Shown piece after piece: positions 54,473 through 63,457 of a DNA stretch of 64,000 nt. The stretch covers positions 12,787 to 76,786 of the forward strand of contig NZ_JAQRMY010000003.1 of the NCBI RefSeq assembly GCF_028613635.1, written 5' to 3'. Position numbers and translations under genes: made by a program. The stretch's first letter is position 1. Every line of letters starts with the position of its first letter. Source of the DNA: Devosia sp. ZB163 (GTDB lineage: Bacteria > Pseudomonadota > Alphaproteobacteria > Rhizobiales > Devosiaceae). Under the pieces are notes generated by a model, which saw nothing but the letters and a program-made list of their open reading frames with translations, did not search any database and was not told where the DNA came from.

Positions 54473-55420
54473 TCACGCGGCGTTGCGGATGCGGGGGTCG
54501 AGGATGCCGTAGAGCAGGTCGACCACGAAGTTCACGAAGATCACGAAGACGATGATCAGCATCACCGTTGACTGCACGACGATCACCTCGCGCGCGGCAA
54601 CGTTGGCGAGGATCATGCGGCTGAGGCCGGGCAGCGAAAACACCATCTCGATGATCACGGTGCCGCCGATCAACTCGGCGATCTGCAGCCCGACAATGGT
54701 GACGATGGGGAGCGCGGCGTTGCGCAGGCCGACCTGCAGCAGCGCCTGCGTGCGCGTCATGCCGACGGCGCGAGCGGTGCGGACATAGTCCTGGTTCATC
54801 ACGTCGAGCACGGCGGAGCGTACGTAGCGGATCAGCACCGCGGCCATGATGAGTCCGAGCGACAGGACGGGAAGAACGAGCGAGCGGATCGAGCCGACCC
54901 AGTCATCAGACCAGTCCACCCAGCCGCCGGTGGGCAACCAGCCGAGGCGCACCCCGAAGAGGACGGAGAGCAGGATGCCGGCCCAGAATACGGGGATGGC
55001 GATGCCGATCTGGCTGATCAGTGCGAGTACTGCACCCGATGGCTTGCCGACGTTCCGCGCGGCGTAGGTGCCGACGGGGATGGCGATGATGAGACCAAGA
55101 AGCAGGCCGGAAAGGGCGAGCGGAATGGAAACGCTCAGTCGTCCGACGACGAGATCGGCCACGGCCTCCTTGGTGCGGAAGGACTGGCCGAGGTCGCCCT
55201 GCAGCATGCCGAGGATCCAGTCGAAGTACTGGACCGGCAGTGGGCGGTCGAGACCGTAGGCAGTGGCGAGGGCGTTGATGGCGTCGGCAGTAGCGTCCTT
55301 GCCGAGCACGATGGCCGCGACGTTGCCGCCGGCGGCGCGGATCAGGAGGAAGATGGCTACGGAGGCGACGAAGACTGCGCCGATAAAGAAGACCAGTTTG
55401 CGTAGCGCGTATAATGCCAT
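54473..55420 (-). CDS. Dipeptide/oligopeptide ABC transporter permease, DppB type
   Basis: A 315-residue permease with six predicted helices. The early motif AYGLDRPLPVQYFDWILGML, the EAA-like loop DYVRTARAVGMTRTQALL, and the terminal VDLLYGILDPRIR are diagnostic of DppB/OppB. It lies 93 bp after the binding-protein gene; that gap contains a strong stem-loop. Confidence 0.95.
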   Translation of the reverse strand: MALYALRKLVFFIGAVFVASVAIFLLIRAAGGNVAAIVLGKDATADAINALATAYGLDRPLPVQYFDWILGMLQGDLGQSFRTKEAVADLVVGRLSVSIPLALSGLLLGLIIAIPVGTYAARNVGKPSGAVLALISQIGIAIPVFWAGILLSVLFGVRLGWLPTGGWVDWSDDWVGSIRSLVLPVLSLGLIMAAVLIRYVRSAVLDVMNQDYVRTARAVGMTRTQALLQVGLRNAALPIVTIVGLQIAELIGGTVIIEMVFSLPGLSRMILANVAAREVIVVQSTVMLIIVFVIFVNFVVDLLYGILDPRIRNAA

Positions 55421-55461
55421 TCTGCATGCCTCTGCGGTGACCGGACAGACTGCGGTCGGTT

Positions 55462-55489
55462 GCGGGCCGCCGGTTAGCCGGCGGCCCGC
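55462..55489 (-). other. Stem-loop between the peptide binding-protein and permease genes
   Basis: GCGGGCCGCCGG and CCGGCGGCCCGC form a perfect 12-bp stem with a four-base loop. There is no U-run downstream on the minus strand. The position matches the stem-loops after the binding-protein genes at 12799 and 17218, consistent with differential expression of binding protein over permease. Confidence 0.6.
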
Positions 55490-55513
55490 GAGTTTCGTGT
55501 CAGAACACCAGCC

Positions 55514-57037
55514 TTACCAGCTGAGGTTCTTGAACTCGATTGCCACGGCGACGCGGGGCTCGATGAAGCCCTTGAGGTCCTGCTCGAACAGGCCCACGCC
55601 CTTCTTGGCGATCAGCGGGACGATGACGGCATCATCACGCAGGATCTTGGCGGCCAGCTTCATCTTGGCGAGGTAGTCCTCGTCAGAGGTCGCTGCGTCG
55701 GCATCGGACAGGGCCTGGGTGTACTCGGCGCTGCAGTAGGTGCTCCAGCCGGCCTTGGCCGGATCGGTGCAGTTCCACTGGGTCGGATCGGCGTCGCCCG
55801 ACATCACGGTGATGTCGAACTGCGGCGGACGGCCCTGGAAGATCAGCTGCGAGTAGCGTGCCAGGTCGATGGCATTGCGGGTGACGTTGAAGCCGGCACC
55901 CTGCATGGCCGGGACCATGATGTCAGCCGGCAGCGACAGATCGGGAACGTCGCTGAGCGAAGCGTATTCGAGCGGCGTCGAAGCATATGCCGAGGCCTTG
56001 GCCATGGCGCCTTCGAAGTCATACGGATACGGGCAGCTCTCGGCGCTCTCGGGTTCGTACCAGGGCTGGTTCGGCAGAGCGAAGGTGCAGGTGTTCTCGG
56101 CACCCCAGGAGGCGCCGAAGGCGTCGTTGTAGGACTGGCGGTCGAGCGTCGCGGCAAGTGCCTTGCGCAGTTCCGGGTCGAGCTTCTGGTTGAGCACGGC
56201 ATAGGTCGGCTCGCCGACCTGGGGATAGGTCAGCAGCGTGAACTTCTTGTCGAGCTCGCGCTTGGTCACCTGCTCCCACAGGTCGATGGTGATGACCGGC
56301 AGGGAGTCGACTTCGCCGGCTTCGAGGGCGTTGAGCCCCGCGCTGCCGTCGGTGATGACGCGAACGGTCACGTCCTTGATCGACGGAGCGTCGCCCCAGT
56401 ACTGGTCGTTGGCGGTGAACTCGAACGCGCTGTTGGTGGTGTACTTCACCAGCTTGTACGGGCCGGTGCCGATCGGATTGGTGGCGATCGTGCCGGCGGC
56501 GTGTTCGGGCTGGATCAGGCCGGCGGTGCCGCCCATGCCCAGCCAGAAGTTCTGGCTCGGACGCGACAGGGTCACCTTGACGGTCTTGTCGTCGACCTTC
56601 TCCATCGAGGCGACAGCCGCATAGGCTGCCGAGTTCTGCGAGACCGGGCTGCCCTTCATGGTGTTGAGCGAGTACAGCACGTCCTCGACGGTCACCGGGG
56701 TGCCGTCGGAGAATTTCGCCTCGCGGATGACGAAGGTGTAGACCAGCTTGTCGTCGCTGATGGTCCAGGACTCGGCAACGCCCGGGGAGACCGAGCCGTC
56801 CTTGTTGAAGTAGACCAGCGGCTCGACCACGTTGGCCGGAATCCACAGGCGTAGCGCCGTGAGGTTGCTGGTGACGTAGTCAAGCGTGCCCGGATCCTGG
56901 CGGGCGACCAGAACCACCTTGTTCTCGGCTGCGCGCGGCGAAGCGGCCATGGCCTCGGCGCCGCCGAAGGCAGCCAGCATGACCGTCGCGGCGGCGATCG
57001 CGCCGAGCCGTTGGCCGAACTTGTACGAAGATTGCAT
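55514..57037 (-). CDS. Peptide/nickel-type ABC transporter substrate-binding protein (family 5)
   Basis: A 507-residue SBP family 5 protein. A signal peptide of about 31 residues (AIAAATVMLAAFGGAEAMAA) is followed by VVLVARQDPGTLDYVTSN. Family motifs include EPLVYFNKDGSVSPGVAESW and KFSDGTPVTVEDVLYSL. The mature domain has a few cysteines, including one in NTCTFALP and SCPYP. ATG 57037 has an AAGGGA site. It heads the leftward operon of importer, SDR, NagA-like enzyme and two small proteins. A 17-bp IclR-type palindrome lies 108 bp upstream. The ligand is probably a modified peptide or amino acid conjugate (inference). Confidence 0.94.
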   Translation of the reverse strand: MQSSYKFGQRLGAIAAATVMLAAFGGAEAMAASPRAAENKVVLVARQDPGTLDYVTSNLTALRLWIPANVVEPLVYFNKDGSVSPGVAESWTISDDKLVYTFVIREAKFSDGTPVTVEDVLYSLNTMKGSPVSQNSAAYAAVASMEKVDDKTVKVTLSRPSQNFWLGMGGTAGLIQPEHAAGTIATNPIGTGPYKLVKYTTNSAFEFTANDQYWGDAPSIKDVTVRVITDGSAGLNALEAGEVDSLPVITIDLWEQVTKRELDKKFTLLTYPQVGEPTYAVLNQKLDPELRKALAATLDRQSYNDAFGASWGAENTCTFALPNQPWYEPESAESCPYPYDFEGAMAKASAYASTPLEYASLSDVPDLSLPADIMVPAMQGAGFNVTRNAIDLARYSQLIFQGRPPQFDITVMSGDADPTQWNCTDPAKAGWSTYCSAEYTQALSDADAATSDEDYLAKMKLAAKILRDDAVIVPLIAKKGVGLFEQDLKGFIEPRVAVAIEFKNLSW

Positions 57038-57144
57038 GAAGAATCGTCCCTTCCGATTGTCCCTGAGATTCAATGTGCCACGCGGTGGCTCCACAAGATG
57101 CCCCTGCTCACTCGACGGTGCGCCGCGCCGCACGCTTCGAAAAT

Positions 57145-57161
57145 GTCCCATAATGTGGAAT
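57145..57161. promoter_or_regulatory. IclR-type operator upstream of the peptide importer operon
   Basis: GTCCCATAATGTGGAAT matches the perfect operator at 45709 in 14 of 17 bases. It lies 108 bp upstream of the binding-protein start. The rest of the 430-bp divergent region (57038-57467) contains the palindromes at 57273-57300 and no gene I can support. Confidence 0.65.
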
Positions 57162-57272
57162 GCAAAGTCTTTTTGCATTTGATTAGTCTGCATAGTGTGT
57201 GGGCGACATGCAAGTAGGTATACGTGTTCTGGCGAATTCAGCGCCCGTTTCTGGGCATTCTCACAGGGATGC

Positions 57273-57300
57273 GTTCCGTTCCATGGAACGCAATGCGTTC
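57273..57300. promoter_or_regulatory. Overlapping palindromes in the divergent promoter region
   Basis: GTTCCGTTCCATGGAAC (57273-57289, 6-5-6 layout) contains the perfect CGTTCCATGGAACG (57277-57290) and overlaps GAACGCAATGCGTTC (57286-57300, perfect 6-bp arms with three bases between). At least two protein-binding registers are possible, for either divergent unit. The sugar-importer gene starts 168 bp further right. Confidence 0.5.
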
Positions 57301-57467
57301 TACCTTGTGAAACGGCCGTGGTTTCTTCAGGAAAATCATGACCTGCGCCAGGTCCCCTCCAGGGCAAGTGCTCCGCCACGGGCGCACCGCGATTTTTCTC
57401 CCCAACGAGGGCTTTGCGGCCAATCGCGCCGTCGATAATGTCGCGCGGATTTCAGGAGGATCCTTCC

Positions 57468-58397
57468 ATGCACAAAACCATCGCAGTCTTGGGGCTCGCG
57501 GCCGCACTCGCACTCGGCGTCTCGTCGGTAGCGCTTGCGGCAGGCGAGAAAGTGTCGGTGATCACCCCGTACCTCGCCGCCACGGCGACGGGTGAGATGA
57601 TCGAGGCGTTCAAGGCCAAGGCTGCCGAGTACCAGTGGACTGTCGATGTGGTCGACACCGCCGGCGACATGGGCGCCTTTGCGAGCCGCGTCGAGGACGC
57701 GACTACCAGCGGGGCCAATGCCATCGTGCTCGTCTCGGTCGACCCGGCGCAGATCCAGGACCAGGTCGACAAGGCCAAGGCCGCGAGCATCCCCGTCGTC
57801 ACCATCGACGGCGCCAAGAACGCTGCGACCGCTCTGAATGTCACGTCCGACAACTACGTGCTGGGCGAGACGATGACCAAGTTCCTGTTCGAGCAGCTTG
57901 GCGGCAAGGGCAACATAGTGCGCTTCTTCCACTCGGCGCACCCGGGAGTGCACCAGCGCGAGATCGCGCTCGACGACGCGCTCAAAGCCAATGCCGAGAT
58001 CAAGCAGGTCGGCGAGCATTACGTGCAGGTGCCGGGCCAGATCGACGACAGCCGTTCCGCCATGGATGCGCTACTGCTCGCCAACCCGGGCGATGGTGCG
58101 ATCAACGCCGTGTGGGCTGCGTGGGACGAGCCGGGGATCGGCGCCAACCTCGCCATCGAGGCGGCTGGCCGCAAGGGCATCATCATTGCCGGCATCGACG
58201 GCAACCCGCAGGCGATCGAGCTGATCAAGGGCTGCACCGCCTATGTCGGTACGGTCCGCCAGGGCTTCGGCGAGATGGCCAACATCGCTGCCGATCAGCT
58301 CAACGCGATCCTTGCCGGCGGTCCGCCGGAGAAGGATGAACTCTTTGCGCCGGTCGAGCTCATCACGCGCGACAGCCTCGGCGTCACCTGCAACTGA
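57468..58397 (+). CDS. Ribose-class sugar ABC transporter substrate-binding protein (CUT2)
   Basis: A 309-residue periplasmic binding protein of the RbsB/XylF type. A signal peptide of about 24 residues (VLGLAAALALGVSSVALA) is followed by two Rossmann-like lobes. Motifs are DTAGDMGAFASRVEDATTSG, VVTIDGAKN, AVWAAWDEPGIGA and IAGIDGNPQAIELIKG. ATG 57468 is preceded by CAGGAGGAT. It begins the operon with the ATPase at 58400, the permease at 59884 and the kinase at 60813. A pentose, pentitol or similar monosaccharide is likely. Confidence 0.94.
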   Translation: MHKTIAVLGLAAALALGVSSVALAAGEKVSVITPYLAATATGEMIEAFKAKAAEYQWTVDVVDTAGDMGAFASRVEDATTSGANAIVLVSVDPAQIQDQVDKAKAASIPVVTIDGAKNAATALNVTSDNYVLGETMTKFLFEQLGGKGNIVRFFHSAHPGVHQREIALDDALKANAEIKQVGEHYVQVPGQIDDSRSAMDALLLANPGDGAINAVWAAWDEPGIGANLAIEAAGRKGIIIAGIDGNPQAIELIKGCTAYVGTVRQGFGEMANIAADQLNAILAGGPPEKDELFAPVELITRDSLGVTCN

Positions 58398-58399
58398 CG

Positions 58400-59887
58400 G
58401 TGCTCGAGCTCAGGGGCATCAGCCGGCGGTTCGGCGCCACCCACGCGCTCGATGACGTGAGCCTCGCCCTTTCCGAGGGCGAGGTGCTCGGGCTTGTCGG
58501 GCCGAACGGGGCCGGCAAGTCTACGCTGATCAAGATCGTCGCCGGCGCGGATCAGCCGGATGCCGGGGAGATCCTGATCGACGGCAAGCCGGTGCAGTTC
58601 CACTCGGCGCACGACGCGTATGCCGCGGGCATCCGTGTGATCCACCAGGACGCGCCGCTGGTGCCCGGGTTCGATACGGTCGAGAACTGCTATCTCGGCC
58701 GGCACTATCCGCGACGGGCTGGACTGATCGACCGCAGGGCGATGCGCGAGGCCATCGCCGAAGTGGCGGCCGACATCGCGCCGGATCTCGATCTCGACCT
58801 GCCGGTGATGTTCCTGCCGCCGGCCGAGCGGCAGTTCGTGCGCCTCCTGCGCGCCATCGCCGACAAGGGACGGCTGCTCATCCTCGACGAGCCGACGGCG
58901 GCATTGCCGGCCGAAGACGCGGAGCGCTTCTACGAAGTCCTGCGCCGCACGCGCGAGCGTGGCACCGCCATCGTGCTCGTCAGCCACCGTCTCGACGAGA
59001 TCGCCGATTTCTGCGGACGTGCGGTGGTAATCCGCGACGGGCGCATCGTCGCCCGGTTCGGCACTGGAGAGGTGAAGCCCGAAGCGATGATCGCCGCGAT
59101 GGGTGGGAGTACCACCGAACGCTCGACCAGAGCCACCGACACGACCGCACCCAGGATCATCGAACTCGACGGCGTAACGGCAGGCGACCTGTCGCGGGCG
59201 GCATCGCTTCATGTGCATGCCGGCGAGGTCATGGCGCTCTACGGCCTTGCAGGATCGGGCCGGTCGAGCCTTCTCAATGCCATCTGGGGCGCGATCCCGT
59301 CGACAGGCGCGATGCGTCTCGAAGGAGCGGCCTACGCTCCGCGCTCGCCGCGCGATGCCATCGCACGCGGCGTGTCGTGCGTGCCGGCGGACCGGCATCG
59401 CAGCGGGCTGTTCCTCGACCAGGACCTCGTCTTCAACAAGACCCTGCCGCTGCTTTCGACCTATCGCCGAGCGAGGGGATTGCCGGTACCGGACACCATG
59501 GCAGAGCATGCCGAGTTCCTCGTTGCGGCCGAGCGTGTGTCGCTCACCTATCGCGACCCGCAGCAACTGGCGCGAACCCTCTCGGGCGGCAACCAGCAGA
59601 AGCTGATCTTCTCGCGCTGGGCCAACCGGCACTCCCGGGTGATGCTGCTCGACGAGCCGACCGAGGGGGTCGACGTGATGGCCAAGGCGACGATCAAGGA
59701 GATCATCCGCACCATCGCGGCGGATGGCAACGCCGTGCTGGTGTCGACCTCCGATCGCGACGAGGCGCTGGAGCTCGGTGATCGCATCGCGGTGTTCCGC
59801 AACGGCGGCATCGTCAGGATTTTCTCGCGGGCGGAGGCGAGCGCGGAAGCGCTGTCGGCCGCTGCGCAATCGAGGGAGGCGGCGTGA
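58400..59887 (+). CDS. Ribose-class sugar ABC transporter ATPase, two-domain
   Basis: A 495-residue RbsA/XylG-type protein with two nucleotide-binding domains. Domain 1 (1-240) has Walker A GPNGAGKST and Walker B LLILDEPTAAL, but its signature is LPPAERQFVRLLRA rather than the usual LSVAxQQ form. Domain 2 (250-495) has the usual degenerate Walker A (GLAGSGRSS), with an intact signature LSGGNQQKLIFSRW and Walker B VMLLDEPTEGVD. The start is GTG 58400, 2 bp after the binding-protein stop. It overlaps the permease gene by 4 bases (GTGA). Confidence 0.94.
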   Translation: MLELRGISRRFGATHALDDVSLALSEGEVLGLVGPNGAGKSTLIKIVAGADQPDAGEILIDGKPVQFHSAHDAYAAGIRVIHQDAPLVPGFDTVENCYLGRHYPRRAGLIDRRAMREAIAEVAADIAPDLDLDLPVMFLPPAERQFVRLLRAIADKGRLLILDEPTAALPAEDAERFYEVLRRTRERGTAIVLVSHRLDEIADFCGRAVVIRDGRIVARFGTGEVKPEAMIAAMGGSTTERSTRATDTTAPRIIELDGVTAGDLSRAASLHVHAGEVMALYGLAGSGRSSLLNAIWGAIPSTGAMRLEGAAYAPRSPRDAIARGVSCVPADRHRSGLFLDQDLVFNKTLPLLSTYRRARGLPVPDTMAEHAEFLVAAERVSLTYRDPQQLARTLSGGNQQKLIFSRWANRHSRVMLLDEPTEGVDVMAKATIKEIIRTIAADGNAVLVSTSDRDEALELGDRIAVFRNGGIVRIFSRAEASAEALSAAAQSREAA

Positions 59888-60816
59888 CCCGCACCAATCT
59901 CAATCGCTTCGGCACGCTGATCGCGTTCGTCCTGCTGTGCGTCGGCTTTTCCATCGCGGCGCCGCAGGCCTTCGCCTCGCCGGCCAACGTGTTCAACCTC
60001 GTCCAGCAGATGGCGACGCTCGCCATTGTCGCGACGGCGGCGACGCTGGTCATGACGATATCCGAGTTCGACCTGTCGGTCGGCTTTTCGGCGTCGCTCG
60101 CCGCGGTGATCTGCTTCGTGCTGTTCGGGCAGGGCTATGACGTATGGCTCGCGGTGCCCGCGGCGCTGCTGGCAGGCCTCGCTGGCGGGGCGGCGAACGG
60201 CGTTCTTGTCGCGCGTTTCGGCATTCCATCCTTCGTCGCGACACTGGCGCTGGGCACGATCCTCTCCGGCTTCGCTTTCGGGCTCAGCGGCGGGCAGAGC
60301 TTGTTCCAGTCGGTGCCGGATACGTTCAAGGCGCTGGCGCGGGGCGAGGTACTCGGCATCCCGGTACTCGGCTTCTGGATTGTCGGCGTGCTCGGTGTCG
60401 CGGCGTTCGTGCTGACGCAGACCGAGTTCGGGCGGCGCCTCAAGGCCATTGGTGGCAATGCGCAGGCAGCACGGCTCGCTGGCCTGCCGATCATGCGCGA
60501 TGTCATCGTCACCTTCGCCATTGCCGGCGGGTTGTCCGCCCTGGCGGGCCTGCTGCTCGCCGCGCGGCTGGGCAGTGTGCAGCACACGATGGGCGAGCCG
60601 CTGCTGCTGCCGGCCTATGCCGCGGTGTTCATCGGCACGACCGCGTCACCGACCGGAGCGCCGACCGTGGCTGGAACGCTGCTCGGCGTCGCCATCACCG
60701 GCGTGATGGTCAACGGCATGACCATCGTCGGCGTCGAGCCCTTCGTGCAGAAGATCATGACCGGCGGGATCATCCTCGTGGCGGTGCTGCTGCGCCGGGT
60801 CGGGCGGGCCAAGTGA
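59884..60816 (+). CDS. Ribose-class sugar ABC transporter permease
   Basis: A 310-residue RbsC/XylH-type permease with about eight to ten helices. ISEFDLSVGFSASLAAVI near residues 60-77 and GGNAQAARLAGLPI near 198-211 are family motifs. The start is GTG 59884, overlapping the ATPase stop, and its stop overlaps the kinase start. It is the only permease of the unit and would form a homodimer. Confidence 0.94.
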   Translation: MTRTNLNRFGTLIAFVLLCVGFSIAAPQAFASPANVFNLVQQMATLAIVATAATLVMTISEFDLSVGFSASLAAVICFVLFGQGYDVWLAVPAALLAGLAGGAANGVLVARFGIPSFVATLALGTILSGFAFGLSGGQSLFQSVPDTFKALARGEVLGIPVLGFWIVGVLGVAAFVLTQTEFGRRLKAIGGNAQAARLAGLPIMRDVIVTFAIAGGLSALAGLLLAARLGSVQHTMGEPLLLPAYAAVFIGTTASPTGAPTVAGTLLGVAITGVMVNGMTIVGVEPFVQKIMTGGIILVAVLLRRVGRAK

Positions 60817-62210
60817 ACGTCCTCGTTCTCGATTGCGGAAGCTCGGCGCTCAAGGCCACGATCTTTGCGGCGGATGGCCGCGTGATTGCCACCATCGATG
60901 CGGCCTATCCCGAACCTGCCGGTCCGCACCGGCGCGACCCGGCCGACTGGTGGCAGGCAGCGGTCAAGGCCGTGGGGAAGCTGCCTCGCGACGACGTCGG
61001 CGCGATCGCCCTGACGGGAATGATGGAGAACCTCATTCCGGCCGGTGCCGACGGCGGCTCCGTCGGCGACGCGGTAATCTACTCCGACCCGGTGGGGGCG
61101 GGCGTTCATGCGGGCCTCTCGCCTCGACTGGACGCGCTCGGTGCGACGGCGATCCTCGGCAATGCACCGGAGCCGTTGATGACGGCGTTCAAGCTGCTCG
61201 CGGTCGGAGCCAACGGTGCCCGGTGGATTCTGCCGGGATCGAAAGACTACCTGGCGCTGAAACTCACCGGAGTGGCGGCGACGGACCCGAGTTGTGCGAG
61301 CACCAGCGGGCTCATGGACATCAGCCTGCGCGACTGGTCGCCGGCGCTGCTCGACATGTTCGAGATCGACCGGGGACAGTTCCCCGCCATCCTCGCCGCC
61401 GACGCGGTAGTGGGTCCCCTGACAGAGGCGGCGGCGTCGCATCTGGGGCTGATTGCCGGAATTCCTGTGATCAACGGCTGCGGCGATGGCGCGGCCACGA
61501 CCATCGGCAGTGGGGCCGAGCGACCCGACGAAGTGAGCATCTACCTCGGCACGAGCGGGTGGGTCGCTGGCGTGACGGCCGAGACGGACCGGTCGCCGCG
61601 CCCCTACTACCGGCTTGCTCATCCGTTGCACGGCGGGCTGATCGAGATCGCGCCGATCCTTTCGGCGGGGGCGGCGGCGCAATGGGCGCGTGACACGCTG
61701 GGGCTGGCGCTGCCGGAGGCGGAGAGGCTGGCAGCGGATGCCGATAGGGCACCCGGGTCGGCACTGTTCCTGCCCTATCTCAACGGCGAGCGCTCACCAT
61801 TCGTCGACCTCGAGCTCCGGGCCGGGTTTGCCAATGTGTCGGCCGCGGACGGAACTGGGGCGCTTTACTATGCGACGCTTGAGGGCGTGGCCTTTGCCAT
61901 TGCCGCCAATGTCAGGGCGATGGGTGCCAGGGGGTCAGTGTACCTTGTCGGCGGCGGGGCGCGCAGCGCGATCTGGCCGCAGGTCGTGGCCGACGTGCTT
62001 GGGCGTGACGTAACCGTGCCGGAGCATCCGGTACTGGCGGCGAGCCTCGGCGCATACCGGGTTGCGGCAAAGGCGCTGGGCCTGGCTGTCGGGTCGGCCG
62101 CGCAGGGCAGGGTGTACCGGCCGAGACCCGAGCGCGCCGAGCGCATCGGGCGTCAGACCCGTGCGTTCGAGCGCGCAACGACGATGCTGCGTGAGCTCGC
62201 CCGGGACTAG
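60813..62210 (+). CDS. FGGY-family carbohydrate kinase (xylulokinase-like)
   Basis: A 465-residue FGGY kinase. The N-terminal phosphate loop is VLDCGSSALKATIFAADG. GCGDGAATTIGSGAERPDEV is the family signature near 220-240, and LVGGGARSAIWPQVVADVLG the second nucleotide motif near 376. Length fits xylulokinase and close relatives. The start is GTG 60813, overlapping the permease stop. It phosphorylates the sugar brought in by the upstream importer. Its stop TAG 62208-62210 lies in a CTAG that is also the stop of the convergent ROK gene. Confidence 0.93.
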   Translation: MNVLVLDCGSSALKATIFAADGRVIATIDAAYPEPAGPHRRDPADWWQAAVKAVGKLPRDDVGAIALTGMMENLIPAGADGGSVGDAVIYSDPVGAGVHAGLSPRLDALGATAILGNAPEPLMTAFKLLAVGANGARWILPGSKDYLALKLTGVAATDPSCASTSGLMDISLRDWSPALLDMFEIDRGQFPAILAADAVVGPLTEAAASHLGLIAGIPVINGCGDGAATTIGSGAERPDEVSIYLGTSGWVAGVTAETDRSPRPYYRLAHPLHGGLIEIAPILSAGAAAQWARDTLGLALPEAERLAADADRAPGSALFLPYLNGERSPFVDLELRAGFANVSAADGTGALYYATLEGVAFAIAANVRAMGARGSVYLVGGGARSAIWPQVVADVLGRDVTVPEHPVLAASLGAYRVAAKALGLAVGSAAQGRVYRPRPERAERIGRQTRAFERATTMLRELARD

Positions 62211-63415
62211 GGTATCTCGGCGGCCAGCATGTCCTCGAGCTGGCGGGAGAAGTGCCGGCGGAACATGATGAGCTGCGCGGCCCCCAGGGCCGGAGCGCGA
62301 TCGCCCAGTACCCCGGCAGAGACGCGCGGCAAGAGGTGATCCTTGAACACCGCCAGCGCCGCGAGCGCGGCGGTCGTTGCCTCAACGAGGCGCGCCACTA
62401 TGGCGGGGGGCGCGACGCTGTCGATGATGACCCGATCGACTTCCAGTACTGCCGCAGTATTGAAGACGATCTCGGCCAGGGCCGAGCCGGAGGCCTCGAT
62501 CCAGGCGGCGACATGCGGCTCCCACGCGTCCCATGGCCAGTCGGCCGGATCGCCCTCCGGCAGCTCAACGCCTGCGGCTGCGAGGCGATGTTCGAGCGCG
62601 ATCATGGAGGCGACATCGTGGCCGAAAGCGCGGCGCCCGTTCTCGCCGTTCACCAGCATGGACCCGAGGTCGGCAGAGTTGCCCGTCGGTCCTTCGTAGA
62701 GCGTGTGTTCGGCAGCGATGCCTGCGCCGAGGAAGGTGGTGACGTACAGGTGAACGAGGTTGGCAGGGCGCGGCGGATCGGACATCACCATCGTGGCGAA
62801 ACAGGCGCTGCTGCCGTCGTTGGACCAACTGGCGGGGAGGCCCGTCTCGCGTGCGATGGCCGTGCGGATGTCGAGGGCGCGCCACAGGTCGGACTGCTCG
62901 GCGGGAGCGCCGAGGCGCTTTATGCCGCGCCACACCTGGCTGGGGGACGTGATGCCGAGTCCTACCATCCGTGCGCGCTGACGCGGATCCAGCTTTTCGA
63001 GCAGCTCGGCGACCACATTGGCGACCTCGGCGACGATGGTAGCGGCATCGGGGTAGCGGTAGTCGCGCCGGTAGCGGCCGATCACTTCGCTGCCGAGATT
63101 GATGAGAACGACATCAACGTGGCGCCAGGAAATATCGCAGCCGATGCCGAAGGCGCCGGAGTAGTCGAGATAGAGCGGGGTGGCGGGCTGGCCGCGGCGG
63201 CCGCGCAAAACTTCGCCGCGGGTGATGAGGCCGTCTTCCTCGAGCTCGCTGACGATGGCGGAGGCTGTCTGCGGGGCGAGGCCGGTGCGCCGGGAGACGT
63301 CGGCATTGGAGATGCCGGGGTTGAAGCTGATGGTGTTCAGAACTGCCCGACGGTTCGCGGCGCGCAAGCTGGCATGCTGCACGCCGCGTCCGGCAGGCTC
63401 AAAGAAGTCCGACAC
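62207..63415 (-). CDS. ROK-family transcriptional repressor (NagC/XylR type)
   Basis: A 402-residue ROK regulator. The N-terminal winged HTH is at about residues 17-70 (ISNADVSRRTGLAPQTASAI, then GLITRGEVLRGRRGQPATPL). A sugar-kinase-like effector domain follows with GIGCDISWRHVDVVLIN. I chose GTG 63415 with a GGGGGG ribosome site; the longer ATG 63502 start would overlay a perfect palindrome (63458-63482). It ends convergent with the FGGY kinase gene. It probably controls itself and the sugar genes (57468-62210), with the imported sugar as inducer. Confidence 0.9.
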   Translation of the reverse strand: MSDFFEPAGRGVQHASLRAANRRAVLNTISFNPGISNADVSRRTGLAPQTASAIVSELEEDGLITRGEVLRGRRGQPATPLYLDYSGAFGIGCDISWRHVDVVLINLGSEVIGRYRRDYRYPDAATIVAEVANVVAELLEKLDPRQRARMVGLGITSPSQVWRGIKRLGAPAEQSDLWRALDIRTAIARETGLPASWSNDGSSACFATMVMSDPPRPANLVHLYVTTFLGAGIAAEHTLYEGPTGNSADLGSMLVNGENGRRAFGHDVASMIALEHRLAAAGVELPEGDPADWPWDAWEPHVAAWIEASGSALAEIVFNTAAVLEVDRVIIDSVAPPAIVARLVEATTAALAALAVFKDHLLPRVSAGVLGDRAPALGAAQLIMFRRHFSRQLEDMLAAEIP

Positions 63416-63457
63416 TGCAATTGCCCCCCGCGACCCAGACCACGCAAAAGCAACGTC

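Noticed and set aside
60144-60812. 223-codon extension of the FGGY kinase frame
   Set aside because: It overlays the permease gene in another frame; the kinase starts at GTG 60813 with an overlap of the permease stop.
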